DNA of 64,000 bases from Hippophae tibetana (Eukaryota > Streptophyta > Magnoliopsida > Rosales > Elaeagnaceae), in assembly GCA_037013495.1 (NCBI GenBank), contig CM072806.1, positions 310,001 to 374,000 of the forward strand, written 5' to 3'. Every line of letters begins with the position of its first letter. Position 1 is the stretch's first letter. The notes beneath the pieces are model-generated. The model did not search any database. It saw nothing but the letters and a program-made list of their open reading frames with translations, and was not told the origin of the DNA. Both the position numbers and the translations under genes were made by a program. Below, in pieces: positions 1 through 13,000 of this stretch.

Positions 1-127
1 TCTCGAATAAAAAATATAACAAAGACACGTTGGTTCATTTCATTTGTAGATGATCAAACTCGAATCACTTGGTTATCTCATGAAATAAAAATCTAAAACA
101 GGTCAAATCTTTAAAAATTTAAATACC

Positions 128-565
128 ATGATTCAAACCCAATTTCAAACTAACAATACTAAAGAATACTTCGCTTCAATTCTTAGTTATTATTTGTTAA
201 GTCATAGGATTGTCCATCTAAGCTCTTGTGTTGATACACCTCAGCAAAACGGGGTGGCTAAAAGGAAAAATAGGTATCTTCTCGAGGTAGTTAGATCACT
301 TATGTTCACAACTCATGTTCCTAAATGTTTATGGGGAGAAACTGTCCTTATGGCTACCTATCTTATCAATAGGATGCGCTTTTGTGTTCTCACTTTCAAA
401 ACACCTATCAGTACTCTACTTGAGTCATACTCACACACAAGAATTGTGTCCAACATTTCCTTTACAATATTTAGAAGTTCTACTTATGTCCATGTACATC
501 ATAGACGTAAACTTGATCCCCAAGCCATCAAATGCATATTTCTAGGGTATTCATTAAACCAGTAA
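128..565 (+). pseudogene. Copia-1 integrase core fragment
   Basis: The translation contains the integrase landmark around 'TPQQNGVAKRKNRYLLEV', which carries the catalytic-Glu region of Copia integrases, followed by 'WGE..LMATYLINRM' and an '[10 protein letters not shown]' stretch typical of the integrase C-terminal side. The first catalytic Asp region lies upstream near position 50 (sequence reading FVDDQTRITW) in a different phase, so the domain is broken. The related minus-strand copy at 14140-14577 aligns along the whole length. Confidence 0.85.
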
Positions 566-1199
566 GGATACAATAACTTATCACCTATCACAAAATGGTT
601 CTACAATACAATGGATGTCACATTCTTTAAACAATATTTGTACAATCACAAACCTGCCATTTAGGGGGAAAACATGAATACCAACTTTGAAATAACATCA
701 CCACTCATTCATCACTTTTATCCGAACAAATAGTGATTCCCACACATTCTGTCTCAAATCATATCCCTCAAATTCTAGATAGTGAATCAGTGTCTCAAAC
801 TCTTCTGTCGACAGATCCTCAAAACCTCCACATCCCAAATAGTGATCTTTTTAACTCTAGGAGGAGAAGAACTCAAGAGGGAACGAAGAACCGAGCATAC
901 CTTGAGCCAGTAAACCCAACCTGAGTACATGTCACTCTGACAATTCACAAGGTAACATCACTGAACCTCCTAATATTGAGTTGCCTCCTAATGATTTGAA
1001 TTGGCCAATAAATATAAGGAAATGTATAAGATCTTGTACAAACCACCCCATCTACAACTTTGTTTTCTATAAAAGTCTCTCACGAAGTTATAAGACATTT
1101 ATCAACAACCTTGATCAGATACAGGTTCCTAATTTTGTTCGTGAACCTTTTCAAGTATCTAAATGTAAGACAACTTTTCTTGCAGAACTTAGTGCCTTG

Positions 1200-1860
1200 A
1201 GAAAAACAATACTTGGGAGATCACAGAACTACCACCATAAAAGCGAGTTGTCGGGTGTAAGTGGATTTTTACAATCAAACATAAAGCAGATGGAAATGTA
1301 GAAATATTCGAGGCTCGCCTTGTGGCTAAGGGATTCACTCAAGCATACGAGATTGACTATCAGGAAACGTTTGCACCTGTAGCAAAGCTCAACACTGTTC
1401 ATGTCCTCTCTTTGACATCTAGCTTGGATTGACCTCTTTACCAATTAGATGTCAAAAATGCATTTCTCAACGGTGATCTCGAAGAAGTCTACATAGACAT
1501 CCCTCTTGGAATTGAATTTCCTCCTCTAACCAATAGAGTCTGCAAACTTAAGAAATCGTTATATGGATTGAAGCAATCTTCACATGCTTGGTTCGATAGG
1601 TTTTCTAAAGTTCTGAAAAAATAAAGGTACAATCAATGCCAAGTAGATCACACACTTTTCGAAAACATTTCTGCAATGACAAAATAGTTATCATAATTGT
1701 GTACGTAGATGATATTGTTCTGATTGGTAATTCTACAATTGAGATGAATAAACTCAAGGAGTTCCTAGCCAAGGAATTTGAGATCAAAGATCTAGGAAAT
1801 CTCAAATATTACCTATGAATGGAAGTAACCTGAACAAAGAAAGACATTTTTATATCTCAA
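1200..1860 (+). pseudogene. Copia-1 reverse transcriptase remnant
   Basis: Across several frames this stretch encodes recognisable Copia RT blocks: '[20 protein letters not shown]' near 1315-1375, '[17 protein letters not shown]' near 1440-1490, '[16 protein letters not shown]' near 1550-1590, and 'IIVYVDDIVLIGN' with the catalytic YVDD near 1700. In-frame stops (for example the TAG near 1300 and the TAA at 1621) and frame changes show it is inactive. Confidence 0.85.
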
Positions 1861-1896
1861 AGGAAATATGTACTTGATCTTCTGAAGGGAACTGGA

Positions 1897-2652
1897 ATGA
1901 TGAGATGTAAACTGACAGAAACTCCGATGGACAACGTCCGTTATCAAAGATTAGTGAGAAAACTCATTTACATATCCCACACTAGACTAGATATTGGTTT
2001 TTTAATGAGTGTTGTAAGTCAATTAAGAACAGCCCCACTAAAGACCACATGGAGGCTGTCTATTGTACACTTAGGTATCTCAAGATGACATCAGAAAAAA
2101 AGATTATATTTCAGTAAGAATCCCACCAAGAAAATTGAAGTCTTTGCAGATACTAACTAGGCAAGCTCTATAGTGGATTGCAAATCTACCACTGGGTACT
2201 AAACATTCATGTGAAGGAATCTTATAACTTCGCGAAGTAAGAAACAATCAATAGTTGCTCGAAGCAATACAGAAGCTGAATTCAGAGCTATGATCCATGG
2301 GGTTTGTGAAAGAATGTGGTTAAGAAGATTACTCAATGAACTGGACTTCACAACTACTGAACAAATAAACATACATTATGACAATCAAGCTGCAATAAGA
2401 ATTGTAAAAAACTCGATTCATCATGATCGTACCAAACATATAGAAATTGATCGTCATTTTATTAAAGAGAAATTAGATGACAAAATTGTGGACCTTTTAT
2501 ATACATTTACTCGTCATCAAATTGCAAATGTCCTTAACAAAGCATTACCTCGAACCATCTTTGAAGAACTGAGTTACAAGGTAGGAATGATTAATTTATT
2601 TTCAAAAATTAGTATAGATTTTCCTTATGATTTGCTGAGTTGTACAGGCTAA
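1897..2652 (+). pseudogene. Copia-1 RT C-terminus and RNase H remnant
   Basis: The first part (1897-2088) encodes the end of the Copia RT ('LIYISHTRLDIGFLMSVVSQ'). After interruptions, 2290-2652 is an open stretch of 120 residues with the Copia RNase H end: 'IHYDNQAAIRIVKNSIHHDR' then 'TKHIEIDRHFIKEK'. The middle of RNase H around 2140-2290 has stops. The equivalent minus-strand segment is at 8714-9230. Confidence 0.85.
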
Positions 2653-2856
2653 AAATAAGAGAATCAGATAGTTGCCTAACTAGGATTTAGTTTCTTTTTT
2701 CTATATTGACTAATTTTAAGAGTATTAATTGTATCACTAGATTAGTGGCCAACTTTTTTAACTTCTAGTCCTATTTATATTGATGCACAGACATTTGAAA
2801 TGAGTAGAAAATAATAAAATTAATATTCAATTCATCTCTCAATATTTTCTTTAACA

Positions 2857-3310
2857 CGCAAACAAGAACACAAGTAATTAATATAATTCGACAAATTGCC
2901 TTATCCACTTCCAATGTCCCAAATAATTCCACTAGTATCAGTTCTTAAATACAAGAATCTAAATCCAATACCCAATACTATTTCCCAAATTTATACTAGG
3001 AACGTGAAAAAACATTCAAACCCGAAGCCTCAATACAACCAAAATCTTTCACACACAAAAACCCAAAATATAGAAACCCAAAATTACCAAGAACATCCTT
3101 TACCTTAAGACATAAGAGATTTGAGCCCAAAAATATGCAACCCCAATAGCTCTAGTTTGCTGCATGCCATTTCTGACTTCTTATATAGCAGCAAACCAAA
3201 ATGTTTATTGCATCCCTTTAGTCTTCTAGCATTAATAAAAAACTAATGATCCATTACCATGATCATTATCACATAACTCACACAACCTTTCCACTTCATA
3301 TACCAAAAGT
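2857..3310. other. Noncoding, SPPL intron sequence
   Basis: AT-rich sequence between the Copia-1 tail and the hAT MITE. No exon of SPPL and no conserved coding block was recognised on either strand. Confidence 0.5.
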
Positions 3311-3961
3311 TAGGGGTGAGCAGTGGATCAAAACGACCTATTTTTCACCAATCCGAATCCAAACCAATCTGAATCGGATTTGAAGATTTTCAATCCGAAT
3401 ACGATCCAATGATGTAATCAATTAGAATGAATTCTAATCCAAATCCGAGAATATGTGATTTTTTCATATAAAATAAAGTTGGATTGATTTTAAAATTTAT
3501 TTATGAATTATTGTCATATATAAAACACAATATATATATAAATTTATATAGTATTTAAATTTTAAATTGATGCATATCTAGCAAAATTTATTACTTATAG
3601 TCACAACTACAGAGATTGAAAGAATAAAAAATATGCTTGGATAATTATTAAATTATAATAGAGATTTAACATTTATATTTATTTTTTAAAACTAAAATAC
3701 TAATTTAATGTAATCGTGGTATGTATAATATTTAAATATAACACTTTATGAAAATAAAATATGCATTTATTTATGACTTTAATAGTAATTTGATCTTAAC
3801 TGGATTGCATCGTATTATAAAATCTATTACTCCGAATCTGAACAGATTGTATGCTTTCTAATTCAAATCCGATTTGACAATAAAATCTCCAATTTAAATC
3901 TGATCGGTTAAATCAAATTTATAAATTTAAACGAATTGATTGAATGATTTGCTCATCTCTA
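3311..3961. mobile_element. hAT-type MITE (651 bp)
   Basis: The element starts TAGGGGTGAGCA and ends with the near-perfect inverse (reverse complement TAGAGATGAGCA, 10 of 12 matching). It is flanked by 8-bp near-identical target duplications, CCAAAAGT at 3303-3310 and CTAAAAGT at 3962-3969. Subterminal stretches near both ends are related, with repeated 'AATCCGAAT'-like and 'AATCTGAT'-like words. The AT-rich centre has no coding capacity. An 8-bp TSD with a terminal (C/T)AGGG motif is typical of non-autonomous hAT elements. Confidence 0.8.
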
Positions 3962-4192
3962 CTAAAAGTTATGAACTTCTTAAAATTGTTTTCTATTTAT
4001 TGTGTGGCTTTTCATTTTTTAGTGGCGTTTGAGCTGCCAATCCTGACATTCAATGTAATTACTTTGAGACATACATGCTTCAAATATTAAGTTTTCATAT
4101 ATTTAGAAATGAAAAACAAAGACAGTCATATATCAAGTTACATGTAAAATAGCCTTGCATGTATTTTATTAGATTGATATTAGTACCAATAC

Positions 4193-4335
4193 CTGAAAGC
4201 AAATGAAACAAGCAAACCGGGAAAGAGAATGTCACCAAAACCAATCATATTGTAACCACCCCAAGGATCAAATACACGGGGGATTCTCAAAAGCATGGGC
4301 ATGGCTTCTCCACCACTATTGTCTCCTCGAGCTAC
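4193..4335 (-). CDS. SPPL exon 11 (GxGD catalytic exon)
   Basis: Encodes VARGDNSGG through [20 protein letters not shown] to SFAFR. GFGD holds the second catalytic aspartate (about residue 459). The acceptor is ...CTCCAG|GTAGCT and the donor is TTTCAG|GTATTG, leaving two bases of the Arg codon to be completed by the next exon. That next exon was not found between 1 and 4192. Confidence 0.95.
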
Positions 4336-7300
4336 CTGGAGTGGAATGAAATTACAACCATTAAACTGTGACACTCTATACAATGATACAATGAAAAAGG
4401 GAGTACGCAAAGCCACACAAAATGATAGGGTTCAAGAATGTTTATAAAACTAGAGCATACTACAAACACCTCCAAAACAACCTCTACATCCACTTCCTGC
4501 TCCTTAACAATCCTAGTATCCTACTATTGTTAAACAACACTAACCAAACCGGAAATCAAACAATATACGTGAAAAGTACTATATTATGGGGTCAGTTTCT
4601 AAAAAGTTCAAGCATCACACATTATCATAGATGGATCAACTAGGCTTAAATATCTCAATACTGATGAGATGAAAATTATGTTTGGCCATTAAAAAGATTA
4701 TGCCTATAATTCCTGTATTGATCATTTTGTAAATGATATGTTCTTAATGAAATTCTTGTCCACACAATACTAAGGTGGTTGTAAAATAAGACTGAACAAT
4801 ACCTATGATCTCCTATTTTTTACAAATTGTAGACTTTGGTCCCGTAACACTTTTTCATAAGATTTAGTTCCTAACTTTTCAAATTTAACAAATTAGTACA
4901 AATGTTCATAGTAGTCAAATTAGAAGTTTTAAAATTATTTTTTTCTTATGATTTAGCTTCTTAACTTTAAAATTTTCCACATTTTGTCCCTTTTGGATTA
5001 AATTTGTGAAAATTAAAAGGTTAGTGACCAAATAACAAAAAAGTTAAGGAATCAAATTGTAGAAATGATAAAATTAGTGAACTATAAGTTTCGTTTAACC
5101 ATAAAAAAGTACAAAAAGAAATTACGTATGATCAGCTAGAACGTTCTCAAAAAAGTTAGGGCAAAGTGGTGGCCCAAAACGGTGTCAGTAAATACTCAAG
5201 CAAAAGATACATTGAGTCGATGAAAGCTAGGTTTTGAGTTAAAAATTATAAACACAAAGAGCATGGGTTCAAAATGCTAGTTCTTGTTTGCAGATCCTGG
5301 GACACATGCAGACACTCGCCAGCCAGCCTGCTAGCAATGATAGTTCAATTGATTTTGAGTGGCTAAGACTGTCTGCTTTGAGGCTGCAAATAAACCTACC
5401 AAAGTTAATTGCAGAGATACCGTTGTCATGTTTGCATAATGACAGAGCAAAAAATTAACTAGCCAAGAGTTAACACTCTCAAAGAACAAAGTTAGTAATC
5501 ACACCACTCATTAGTTTCTCAAACTATGTGACCTAATTTTCCACAGAGCAGACATTGTTTTTAAGCCTTGCATTTTTGCTCCATGTGAAATCTTGTGTTG
5601 CTTCCCTTAAGCTTCATTGAGGCAATTATTGAAAATTCAGTGACTAATTTTCTGTGAATTGTTATGGGCTTGAGTATAATTATATCTACTCTTCCATGCT
5701 TCCTCAGTTTGAAAATCCTGCTATTTTTTGCGGTACTACCTTCCATCTGATTGCCGTCATTTGTTCTATTATGTACACATAAGGTACCAGCACCTACAAC
5801 TTTTTTTAACCCTTGCCTATTGAATTATTATTATCCAAACCACTGCATGTAGCTGTAAACGAAAAAATAAGCTATTCCATTGAAGCTGAATCACTCTCTT
5901 AAGCCATATGAGACTAATTATCTATTCTGCTTCTCTAGGTCAAGGCTAAATACTTTATTCTATGGATAAGGGATCCGATTCAAGAGGAAGCACTATAAAG
6001 ATTAATTCGTGAGGTTGTGGGCCTATACAAATACAATAAGAACTGCTTACTTATCTCATATCATGATAGAAAAATTAGGAATTAACTTAAGTAATAGAGT
6101 TGATACTCCATATCTCAAAGATAGTAAGTCTATTGTATAAACAGGTTTGGTTCACCACATGTCCTTTTACTTATAAAATGCACAATTTAGTTCCGAATTT
6201 ATTAAAAAGTGCAACACAAGGGCCTTTGCTTTTAGTCCAAATGTTATAAAAATGCATCATTCGTCCCTTTGCTATTTAAATAGTGCGGTTTAGCCCATGA
6301 TATTTTAAAAGAATTTGGGACTAAAGCAAACCTTCAATAACAAAGGAACTAATGCTAAACCTTTTAAAAACAAGGACTAAATTGCACCTTTTAAAAAGCA
6401 AGGACTAAATTGCATCTTTTAAATAATGAGAATTCATATCATTGTTCCAAGTTGGGCAATGTGAACATCTAAGCTCAAAACTGAAGGGAAATGTTAAAGC
6501 TAATCAATTTCATTGTGGGTGGGCTTTTGTATGTAGATGGTTTGTACTCTCTTGTTTCATAATTTCATAAAATATAAATATTAAGATTCATTATAATATT
6601 ATATACCTTCACTATTCTCATTCTTAGATTTCTCTAGTCAAATAGTGACTAGCCCATATGCACTGCATTTTGAAAATATAGATGGAAAACAAAGTCATGC
6701 TTTGGTCACATAGTTTCAAGTTCATTAAAAGACGTTGCAGTGCAGTATTCTTCAACAGTTACTATTTGCCACCACATCTTACAATATAAGGAGCAAAACA
6801 ATATGGAGACTGAAACCTACCACAATCATAACACTCTCGTTAAATATTATTGGTGATATGAATACCCAAAAGATGTCGTAGACAAATGCACAACAGAGTA
6901 GTACAGTAGCAACCTGAAAGATGACAAAAAATAAGGGCTGATGAAGGTGATTTATTAATGTGTTTTTAATTGAAACTAAAACAAAACAAGAACCTTGATA
7001 TTAGGTAACCGAGCAACTTGCAATACAGTTATCATCAAACAAATGCCCTGTCAACAAAAAAGATCACAGATTAAGCAGTGTGCAGAAGTAAGAATAATAT
7101 AAATAAAACAAGTAAAACCCATGTATAATTAATTGTCCAACCATTACACAAAGGGCCTGAAAACAAACACCACATCATGAAATATTTCCAACTAAGATAA
7201 AAAAAACTCTTATTTCTTCTTTTTTTATAGATCAAACAATACTTGGTGTGATTTGAACATGTGACTTGAAACAAAGAAGGGGTGAATTATACCGCCAACC

Positions 7301-10005
7301 TCGGTGAACCACGTTAGATGGAAAACTCTCTTTCATTATTTTGGGACAAAGACATTAGTCCCAAACATCATTTTAGAGATTTCTATGTGAAATACTATCA
7401 GTTAATAGTAATACTGATAGTGATCCCATAATCGGAGATAGGCTCATAAATGTAGGTTGATGGAGCCAATCAGATAGACTATATGCAAAAACAAAACAGA
7501 AGATGAAGTCGACTGACATGTTGAGTGAACTTTTACAAAAAAATGTAAGGGCATTGTTGTTGTTGACATAAACTTTGAAAAAATTTATGGATAGTATGAA
7601 AAATCTTTCAAAATTATGAATTTTTTTATGAAGCTTCATAAAACATCAAAACAATCAATTATTTACTTTAAAGTAACTTTCCTATTTGATACACATACAT
7701 ATATAAATACTTGTGATATTTATTTTGATTAATTAGTCAATTAATTAAAAAAATTCTATAGAGTAAGTAATTTTTTGCCAAAATTTGTAGAATTAGTAGC
7801 TAAAATACTAATATTTATTTGTACTATTAGTTGTAATAATTTAATAAATGGATAAAAGGAAAAATTTCACTAATAAAATTTAAAAAAAGTACACCTAATT
7901 AGGGAACATAATCAACATTACCTTTAATGCAATTTACATGTTAATACATAAATAGTAAATTAGTAAAAAATAAAAAATCGATGTAGAGACTAGACTACAA
8001 TATTTACTAAACATCAAACTCATTTAAACCAAATTGGAGGCACAATTGTTGAATGTGAAGAACTATTATCTACAAAGGCAAAATACCCATGTCATGTAAT
8101 TGAGTAAAAATATTTTATTTGTTATTATTAACATAAATAATTTATTTGTTATTATTAACATGTCATGTGTACGTAGCTTGGTCTGATCCAACCGTGACAT
8201 CAATAAAAGGAAATTGAGAGTCAACCCAATTTGTAAAATGCAAAGAATTGTAGCAGTATAATGATAACTTGAATTATAATAATACTGTAAACTATAACTT
8301 TATATCATATTCTTTAGTATTTTACATTTTCGATTGTTGTTAACATGTATACAGTCTCACTTGTATTATAAAAAAACAAATAATAAATGTTGGAACTTGT
8401 TGAGAAACAAATCCTACCTAAAAGGTTAAAACTTGAGTTAGAAGGCTAACAATGTTTTATAATTATGTGACTCACTCATAAGTGTGTCCTATTCACCATG
8501 CAAGGTCATTGCCCAATTGAAGAAAATATTTGAGAAAAATAGTAGAGAAAATTTAAAGTATTATTTATTTTTATTTTTTTGTATTTTTTAAATGTATTTA
8601 CAGCAATATAAATAAGACTAATAGTTAAACTAATACACCAATATTACAGCCTGTACACCACTACCATTACAACTTGTACACAATTACTATTATCTGAAAT
8701 TCTACACTCCCCTTCAAGTTAGGTGATAGATATTAACCATTCCCAACTTGCAACACAATTCTTCAAAAATGATTCGAGATAATGCTTTGGTGAAGATATC
8801 TGCAATTTGATGACTAGAAAATGTATATAGGAGGTCCACAATTTTTCCATCTAACTTCTCTTTAATGAAATTACGATCAATTTCTACATGTTTAGTTCGG
8901 TCATGATGAACAGGGTTTCTTGCAATTTTTATTGCAGCTTGATTGTCACAATGCATGCTGATAGATTCAGTAGTTGTGAAGTTCAGTTCATTGAGTAATC
9001 TTTTTAACCACATTTCTTCACAAATTTCATGGGCTATAATTCTGAATCCAGCTTCTGCACTACTTCGAGTGACACTGATTGTTTCTTACTTCACCAAGTT
9101 ACAAGATTCCCCCACACGAATGTACAATACCCAGTGGTAGATCTGCGATCTATTATAGAACCTGCACAGTCAACATCTGAAAAAACTTCATTTTTCAGGT
9201 GGGATTCTTACTAAAGTACAATCATTTTCCTGGTGTTAACTTGAGATACCTGAATATACGATAGACCGCCTCCATGTGTTCTTTAGTGGGATTGTTCATA
9301 AATTGACTTACAACATTGACTAAAAAACCAATATTTGGTTTAGTATGTGATAGGTAAATGAGTTTTCCCACTAATCTTTGACAACAACCTTTGTCCATAA
9401 GTGTACTGTTTTCTTTGATTCTGAGTTTTACTGTAGGATTCATCGGAGTTTCTGTCAATTTACATCCCATCATTCCAATTTCTTGGAGAAGATCAAGTAC
9501 ATATTTCCTTTGAGATATAAATATACCTTTCTTTATTCGGGCTAATTCCATTCCTAAGAATTATTTGATATTGCCTAGATCTTTGATCTCAAATTCCTTG
9601 GTTAGAACTTCTTGAGTTTATTCATCTCAATTGTAATATTACATGTTAGAACAATATCATCTACGTACATAATTAAGATAACTATTCTGTCATTTGAGGG
9701 AGAGCGCTCTACCTTTTTGAGCTACAGATGATCAACTCTCTGAGGGAGAGCGTTCTACCTTTTTTGAGCTTGAGGTGATCAACTCTTTGAGGGAGAGCGT
9801 TCTACCCTTTTTGAGCTTGAGGTGATCAACTCTCTTTGAAGAAGAGCGCTCTACCTTTTCTGAGCTTAAGGTGATCAACTCTCTTTGAGGGAGAGCGCTC
9901 TACCTTTTTTGAGCTAGAGGTGATCAACTCTCTAAGGGAGAGCGTTTTACCTTCTCTAAGGATGAGCATGTATGTTGGGGGAGAAGTTTACTTGCCAGAA
10001 ATCAC

Positions 10006-10041
<36 letters not shown>

Positions 10042-13000
10042 TACAAGGATGGTACATAAAGACAGTAAAATAAGGTACATGAGAAGTGTAAGGTCCTCCT
10101 CGTCTCCAATTGTTACATCTTGGTACTTAGGAGTGACCTCTTTCATAGTGGTGTTATAACAACTTTTGGCCTTTTCTTGGTCTCCCTCTATCTCTTTTAT
10201 GCCTTCCTCAGTCGGGAATTTGATGACTTGGTGGAAGGTGGACAGAACTGTCATCATCTTGTATATCCATGGCCTACCCAGGATGGCATTGTAGTGAGTT
10301 GAGACATCAATTACAACGAAATTGGTCATCATTATAGATCCCTTAGCCATGACAAGTAGCACCACGGATCCAATTGCATAGGTGGTGCTACTGTTGAATC
10401 CTACCCGGGGTAGCTCTCCTCTTGCAATGTCACATTCTTTTATGCTTAGGGCCCTTGTTGATGACAAAAAAATAAGGTCAACTGAGTTCCCAGTATCAAT
10501 CTTGATCTGACAAACATCGCAGGATCATATTCTTAAAGTAATTACCAATGAGTCCTTGTGGGGAGACGAGGTCTCGTCCATCTCAATGAAGGTGATTTCC
10601 ACAAAAGACCTATCTTTCTCCAAATTGTAAACATGCGAGGAATTGCATAAGTCTCTGGCGTACCTTTTACGCTAGTTATTGGAGGTCCCATTGAGCACGG
10701 GCACTCTATGTATGGTATAGATAGTCCTTATATTGGACTCGTTGTACGGGTCTATCCTACTATCTGACATAGCAGGTAGCTTCAAAATTTCACGTCCAGG
10801 TTGTCTCCCTCTTCTACTAATGTTTTCTACGAGGTCTTTTAAATATCCTCTAGCCAACAAGTCCTCCATTTCTTTTTTCAGATGCCTGCATTCTCTCGTC
10901 TCATGGCCTACATCCTTGTGAAAGGCACACCATTTAGATGTGTCCCTAAAGGAAGCCCTCATTTTTGGAGGCCATCTGACATTCGATTCCTCCATTCTCA
11001 ACACTACTTGAGCTAGACTTACTCTTAAGGATGGACCCCTGAAGGGAGATAGTGACTTCCCTCAAGGCCCCCTATTTTCGGACCATTGGCTACTCCCTCT
11101 ATGATTTACTGTGAAACGCTTGTTTTTATTAATCCTGTCATCTTAGTTGGCCCTATCTGGGCTCATCTTTCTTTTCCCTTTTTCTAGTGTAGCCTCCACA
11201 GTTGCATTACTGCTCTTAACCAGACCTAGCTCTTTCCAGATTGACAAATTTTCTCGCCTCTTCATAAGCTTCCTCCAAAATTTGTGGGACCGTCTTGGTC
11301 AATTCTACAAACAAATCAGAATCCCTTAGGAGACCTCGCCTGAAGGCTTCTATCGCAACAGAGCTCAGACAATCTGATATCTCTAGCCTTTTTTCTCTAA
11401 ACCTTCTCATATATTCTTCAGTAGACTCACCACTACCCTGAGTGATTGAGAAGAGGTGGTGCGATTCCTTCCTCAATGGCTTGTTGCATGCATAATTGGT
11501 GATAAACAACCTGGAAAATTATGAGAAGGTTATGGTACGGGGTTCCAAGTTATTGAACCATTTCTATGCACCAACAGATAGGGTGGTAGCAAACAGCTTA
11601 CACATCATGACGTCTCTCTTGCCCTGAGTGAGACTCACAGGGGCCATAGCCGTCTTGAAGTGTTGTACGTGAGTTACCGGATCCCTTCATAATCTAGGCA
11701 CTTGGGAGTAATGAACTAGGGTGGTGGCTCGTCGTGTTCTATTTCATCAGAAAAGGAAGAAACATATAGTTGCTCACATTCCCTATCCACATCATAAAGG
11801 GCCTTGCCTTTTTCATGCCCTTCATTGCCCATTTTAAGGCCTGGTCTTACTTTTTGTTGGCTTATTCAAATGCCTGAAATCGCACCTCCCAACTTTTTCT
11901 CTCCTGTAACCATTGCTCATTGTTAGGTCTTACTGAACCATAAAGAGGGTCATCCTCAACTTCTTGTTCACCCTGGTTGAGCTCAAGTATGATGCCTTCT
12001 GGTCTATTTCTATCAATAGGGTTAGCAACTCAAACATCGGAGGTTCCCCCTTCTTATTGGGAGTGTAGTGACCTATTTTCCTGCCTCGTCTCCTCAAGTT
12101 CTTTTCTTAACTTGAGAAGTTGACGAGCTAGCTCTCGATGAGAGTTAATCTCCCTTCTGGCCTAGCCATAGGTTGGCGATGTGTTGTCCAGTGCGACTGT
12201 TGCTTCCTCATTTGCTAGTCTTAGTTGACCTTCAATATGTGTCCCTACCATGGTGATAAGAAACGAGTGATTGTGCTTTTGATGTTTGGTCTCTTAGGTC
12301 TCTCTCAAAACTCAGAGTGAATCCTATAAAATATGGGGTCAGAAGCTAAAGTTCGACCTCAGAATCTGAGCCCCACGATGGGCGCCAAAATGTTGAGATT
12401 GATCCGACTTACAGAGAGAGAAATTAGAGAGAAGTCGGAGCAATTAATGGAGTATGTGGATCTCTTAAGAAGCCCATGTATATATAGAGTTTTACATGTA
12501 CAGGTGTCGATTACATAAGACATACACGTCACAACGTGTCAGAGGAGTATAAGAGTAAAGCAAAATACACTTAAACTCAGGCTGACGTCTTAAGGCTCGA
12601 GTTGACCCTAAGCCTCGAGCTGATGTCTCAAGGCTAGGGCTAACGTCAGGTCATTCCTTATGCCCAAACAATCACCATTGAGGAATGCATTCTTAATATC
12701 CAATTGGTAGAAAGGTCAATCCAAGTTAAATGTTAGGAAGAGAAGAACACGAGCAATATTGAGCTTTGCTATACGTACAAAAGTTTCTTGATAGTCAATC
12801 CAATATGCTTCAATGAATCCCTTAGCCATAAGACGAGCCTTGAATCTTTCTATACTGTCGTCTACTTTGTATTTGACTGTAAAAATCCACATACACCCAA
12901 CAACTCGTATTTTAGGTGGTAGTTCTGTGATCTCTCAAGTCTTGTTTTTCTCTAAGGCACCAAGTTCTTTAAGAATGGTTTTCTTCCATTCAGTTACCTG

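Larger units (their letters stand above)
1..2856 (+). mobile_element. Decayed Ty1/Copia retrotransposon, right part (Copia-1)
   Basis: Successive plus-strand blocks show the Copia pol order: integrase core, then reverse transcriptase, then RNase H, then an AT-rich tail ending in TTTAACA near 2856 that resembles the LTR end of the related element at 8.5 kb. The frame is broken many times, so it cannot encode a functional polyprotein. Gag and the 5' LTR lie outside the window or are lost. Proteins from this copy and the minus-strand Copia at 8.5-16.2 kb are similar over integrase and RNase H, so they are the same family. It lies downstream of SPPL exon 11, apparently within an SPPL intron and in the opposite orientation. 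Confidence 0.88.
9959..12670 (-). mobile_element. Truncated Ty3/Gypsy fragment (Tat-like), one LTR plus gag-protease (Gypsy-2)
   Basis: On the minus strand an LTR (12391-12670) is followed by a PBS-like TGGCGCCCATCGTGGGG, then a gag gene, a CCHC-like block and a retropepsin-like block. RT, RNase H, integrase and the second LTR are absent; the fragment ends at the minisatellite. A TGGCGCC-type PBS and this gag type are common in plant Tat-lineage Gypsy elements. It sits in Copia-2 RT with loss of about 200 bp of the host element, so it is not a simple clean insertion. Confidence 0.8.

Noticed and set aside
9696..9958. Possible CRISPR-like array
   Set aside because: Units are contiguous with no unique spacers, and this is a plant nuclear locus; it is a minisatellite.
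10011..10040. TA dinucleotide run as a possible regulatory site or origin
   Set aside because: Simple microsatellite, as also at 53936-53962 and 63940-63967.
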